From: Neoroseomonas marina
GTDB taxonomy: Bacteria > Pseudomonadota > Alphaproteobacteria > Acetobacterales > Acetobacteraceae
Reading direction: 5' to 3'
NCBI RefSeq assembly: GCF_012927745.1
Contig: NZ_JABBKX010000016.1
Location: 1 to 43,523, forward strand
DNA length: 43,523 bases
Positions 40,951 through 43,523 of the stretch are shown piece by piece; the first letter of the stretch is position 1; every line of letters starts with the position of its first letter. Both the position numbers and the translations under genes were made by a program. Below the pieces are notes generated by a model, which did not search any database, was not told the origin of the DNA, and saw only the letters and a list, made by a program, of their open reading frames with translations.

Positions 40951-41103
40951 GATGAGACGTTCCCCATTCTGCGGGGCGCAGTGTGACGCGAATCGACGAC
41001 ACGCCAAGGTGCCAAGGAAGCAGGTCCGTATCCCGCCGACCCTGCGCCACGCTCAGGGGGATGGCGGCGACGGGGGAAGCCGACCTCCCCCGCCCCCGTG
41101 CCC

Positions 41104-43074
41104 TTACCGCGCGCGCGTCTCGGCGAGGTGGTCGAAGCGCCGCGTGTAGGTGCCGAGCCCCATCGTCTGCGAGCGCAGCTCGATGATCAGGTCGTGCAGC
41201 TCGACCTCGGGCACGAGGGCCTGCACCTCATCCCAGCCAGGCCAGCCGTCCTTCTCGGCATAGCCGAGGATCTGCCCGCGCCGCCCGGTCAGCAGCCGTT
41301 GCGCCGCGGCCGTGGCGTCCTGCGGCACCAGCACCGTCACCTGGTCGACCGGTTCGAGCATCACCGGCTCGGCCTTGGCGAGCGCTTCCTGCATCGCCAT
41401 GCGCGTCGCGGTGGCGAAGGCCATGTCGGAGGAATCGACGCTGTGGAAGGCGCCGTCGTGCAGCGTCACGGCGATGTCCACCACCGGGTTGCCGAGCGGA
41501 CCCTTCCGCGCCGCCTCCTCCGCGGCCTCGCCGACGGCGGGGATGAACTTGCGCGGAATGGCGCCGCCGACGATGCGGTCCTCGAAGGCGAATCCCTCGC
41601 CGCGGGCGCGGGGGGCAACCTCGAGCGTCACGTCCGCGAACTGGCCGTGCCCGCCGGTCTGGCGCCGGTGGCGGGCATGGTGGCGGGCCGCCTGGCGGAT
41701 CGTCTCCTTGAAGGCGATGCGCGGACGGGTGGTCGAGACGCGCAGCCCATGGGCTTCGGCCAGTCGCGACACCGCATGGCCGAGATGGATGTCGCCCTGG
41801 CCATGGAGAAGGATCTGTCCGGCCTCGGCGTCATGCACGACGGTCAGCGAGGGGTCTTCCTCGACGAGCCGTTGCAGCGCGCCCGAGAGGCGGACGTCGT
41901 CCTTGCGGTCCTCGGTCGCGATGGCGAGCGCGTAGACGGGCGCCGGCGGCGCCGGAAAGGGGAGGGCCGGCGCGCTGCCCGAGGGTGAGACGGTGGCTCC
42001 GGACGGGATCGATTCGAGCCGGCCGAAGGCAACGACCTCGCCCATGGCCGCCTCGGAGACCTTCTGGGCCTCGCCGCCGGGGAAGCGGGAGACGCCACCG
42101 ATCCGCACGCCGTTCACCGTGGCGCCGTCCTTCAGGCTGCCGCGCCAGATCCTCGCATAGGAGAGCTTGCCGCCGTGCCCGGCATGGACGGTGCGGAAGA
42201 CCTGGGCGAGGGGTTCGCCCTCGGTGGCGACGCCGCGGCGGGCGGCGGTCTCCTCCGGGCGCGGCACGTCGTGGCGCAGCGCCTTCCACAGGCGGAGGAC
42301 GCCGTTGCGCCGCTCGGCCGCGCCGATCAGCACCGGATCGAGGGCGCCGGCCACGATGTCGGCATGGAGCGGCTTGTAGAGCTCGGCCGGGGTGGGGATC
42401 GCGTCCTCGACGACCTTCTCCAGAAGGGTGTCGTCGTGGTCGGCGAGTGTCTCGGTCAGGGCGGCGCGGGCCTCGGCCTCCCGCGCCGCGACGGAGTCGG
42501 GCATGCGGATGAGTTCGGAGGACTCGCCCTTCCGCCAGCGGTAGGCGCGCTCGCTGACCAGGTCGACATAGCCGGTGACCTCACCCTTGTCCCGGATCGG
42601 CACCTGGCGGAGGACCAGCGGGCGGCGGGAGTGGGCCTGGAGGGCGGCGAGGGTGTCGCGGACATGCTGGTCGCCCAGCGTGTCCGCCTTGTTGATGAAG
42701 ATCATCGCCGGGAGGCCGGACTGCTCGAGCGCCCGGAAGGCGGGGGCAAGGGCGGCGGCGCGGTTGGGGCTCGGCTCGCAGACCAGGACGGCGAGGTCGG
42801 CGACGGCGAGAGCCGCGGCGGTCTCCTGGCCGAACTCCACGGAGCCGGGGCAATCGAGCAGGGCCCAGGGCTCATCCATGAAAATACAATGACCGACTCG
42901 GGTCTCGGTCCCGGTCGTGCGGGATCTCGGATCTCCGGGGCGGCGGGCCGGCGCGGCGCCGGCGGTGGCGAGCAGGGCATCGAAGAGCGTGGACTTGCCG
43001 CTGCCCTGCGGGCCGATGAGGGCGACGGCGCGGGGTGATGCCCCGCCTGCTTGTCTCGACGCGGAATCAGGCAT
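41104..43074 (-). CDS. Elongation factor G-like GTPase
   Basis: Translation-factor-like GTPase of 656 residues, shorter than EF-G (about 700). The P-loop is GPQGSGKST at 21-29, switch II is DCPGSVEF at 74-81 and the guanine-specificity motif NKAD at 128-131. Domains II-V follow, with the EF-G domain IV region GHGQFADVTLEV and the C-terminal ELRSQTMGLGTYTRRFDHL. In canonical EF-G switch II reads DTPGHVDF; here the catalytic His is Ser, and the switch I RGITI block is absent. Such EF-G-like paralogues occur beside the true fusA in many bacteria and their role is poorly known. ATG 43074 has GGGAG upstream. Confidence 0.88.
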   Translation of the reverse strand: MPDSASRQAGGASPRAVALIGPQGSGKSTLFDALLATAGAAPARRPGDPRSRTTGTETRVGHCIFMDEPWALLDCPGSVEFGQETAAALAVADLAVLVCEPSPNRAAALAPAFRALEQSGLPAMIFINKADTLGDQHVRDTLAALQAHSRRPLVLRQVPIRDKGEVTGYVDLVSERAYRWRKGESSELIRMPDSVAAREAEARAALTETLADHDDTLLEKVVEDAIPTPAELYKPLHADIVAGALDPVLIGAAERRNGVLRLWKALRHDVPRPEETAARRGVATEGEPLAQVFRTVHAGHGGKLSYARIWRGSLKDGATVNGVRIGGVSRFPGGEAQKVSEAAMGEVVAFGRLESIPSGATVSPSGSAPALPFPAPPAPVYALAIATEDRKDDVRLSGALQRLVEEDPSLTVVHDAEAGQILLHGQGDIHLGHAVSRLAEAHGLRVSTTRPRIAFKETIRQAARHHARHRRQTGGHGQFADVTLEVAPRARGEGFAFEDRIVGGAIPRKFIPAVGEAAEEAARKGPLGNPVVDIAVTLHDGAFHSVDSSDMAFATATRMAMQEALAKAEPVMLEPVDQVTVLVPQDATAAAQRLLTGRRGQILGYAEKDGWPGWDEVQALVPEVELHDLIIELRSQTMGLGTYTRRFDHLAETRAR

Positions 43075-43383
43075 GGTGACGGGCTCCCTCGGGTCACCGG
43101 CCGTGGACCGGCCGTGTGCACGGCGGCCCGGCGGGGGGCCGCCAGCGGGAAGACTAGACCTGGCGGCCGGGACCGGCGCAGAAAATCCTCGGGCGCCGGC
43201 CCCGGTCACGGGAGCGTGGCCGCGCTACACAGCTGTGGCGCCGTCGCCACACTGGCCCGATTATCTCGGGGACAGGCCTCGGAAGCCGGGCCAACGCGCA
43301 TCCGTTGTGTTTAAGTAGCGTTCGAACCCCGAGTGAGGGGGGAGCCATCAGCGCCGGCGCGGCCGGTGCGTGAGGACGCGAGG
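43075..43383. other. Divergent intergenic region
   Basis: A 309-base gap between two divergent genes. It contains a small inverted repeat TGTGGCG-CCGT-CGCCACA (43234-43251) and a modestly AT-richer stretch just upstream of 43320 (TTGTGTTTAAGTAG) that could belong to a promoter of the outer-membrane protein gene. No confident -35/-10 pair and no RNA gene were found. Confidence 0.4.
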
Positions 43384-43523
43384 ATGACGATGAGCTTCAA
43401 GAAGACCCTTCTGGCCGCGACGCTGCTGTCGCTGCCGATCGCCGCGAACGCGCAGAGCTGGGATCCGCGCGTGCAGGGCATCTACGTGGGTGCCGGCCTG
43501 GGCACGAACTACCTGCAGACCCA
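43384..43523 (+). CDS. Outer-membrane beta-barrel protein (5' end only, truncated by window)
   Basis: The first 46 residues of a secreted protein: a clear Sec signal (MTMSFKKTLLAATLLSLPIA then ANAQ) followed by SWDPRVQGIYVGAGLGTNYLQ, which looks like the first strand of an OmpA-like or Omp25-type barrel (alternating hydrophobic residues and YVGAGLG). ATG 43384 is used because GAGG lies eight bases upstream; a second ATG at 43390 is possible. The rest lies beyond the window, so size and family are open. Confidence 0.75.
   Translation, partial: MTMSFKKTLLAATLLSLPIAANAQSWDPRVQGIYVGAGLGTNYLQT

Noticed and set aside
39295..40986. A 563-codon plus-strand frame opposite the TPP enzyme
   Set aside because: Antisense shadow; the opposite strand has the TPP motif and normal length.

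Overview
The window is very GC-rich bacterial DNA with dense, short-spaced operons, many four-base stop/start overlaps and strong G/C preference at third codon positions. The gene content (polyhydroxyalkanoate genes with PhaR, four Bug-type TctC periplasmic binding proteins, several orphan extracytoplasmic binding proteins, an alphaproteobacterial-type XRE regulator, an outer-membrane beta-barrel gene) suggests an environmental alphaproteobacterium, most likely of the Acetobacteraceae (Roseomonas-like). That assignment is inference from gene content; no rRNA or marker gene is present. The first ~100 bases are a C/G homopolymer and look like a contig-end artefact.

Layout. 124-2548 (+): methionine salvage genes mtnB, mtnD, mtnC, then a 2H phosphoesterase. 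2584-5594 (+): CorA-type Mg transporter, acetamidase/formamidase family enzyme, a repeat element, a methyltransferase. 5669-9107: a PHA module, with phaA, phaC and a small PhaE-like gene on the minus strand and the regulator phaR diverging from them. 9204-9712: an XRE regulator with palindromes upstream and a clear intrinsic terminator. 9851-19408: a minus-strand phosphonate uptake operon phnC-phnD-phnD-phnE-phnE plus a rhodanese, preceded by a good Pho box and bracketed by two paralogous family 5 binding proteins on the plus strand; a Bug protein diverges from phnC. 19606-28942: a NIPSNAP protein, then a long minus-strand run that reads from an ATC-hydrolase-like gene through a small protein, two tandem Bug proteins, a family 5 binding protein, an amidohydrolase, another Bug protein, an enolase-superfamily enzyme and a DMT permease. 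This looks like an uncharacterised uptake-and-degradation pathway. 29012-31215: a small lipoprotein, a DUF805 membrane protein with a repetitive Gly/Tyr/Gln/Pro tail, and a branched-chain aminotransferase. 31344-38538 (+): enoyl-CoA hydratase, acyl-CoA synthetase, M20 peptidase, CbpA-like co-chaperone and CbpM, DHDPS-family lyase and Bcr/CflA-type MFS pump, all tightly spaced. 38565-39182: a lower-GC Imm11 (DUF1629)-like gene that looks acquired. 39274-43074 (-): a TPP-dependent enzyme and an EF-G-like GTPase. 43384-end (+): the 5' end of a beta-barrel outer-membrane protein.

Most notable signals: the Pho box and duplicated phnD/phnE genes; a terminator hairpin whose 3' arm is the ribosome binding site of the ATC-hydrolase-like gene; the small PhaE-like frame overlapping phaC; a two-hairpin intergenic repeat present three times; and the candidate catabolic operon with binding proteins but no matching permeases. 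No tRNA, rRNA, CRISPR array, transposase or integrase was seen.
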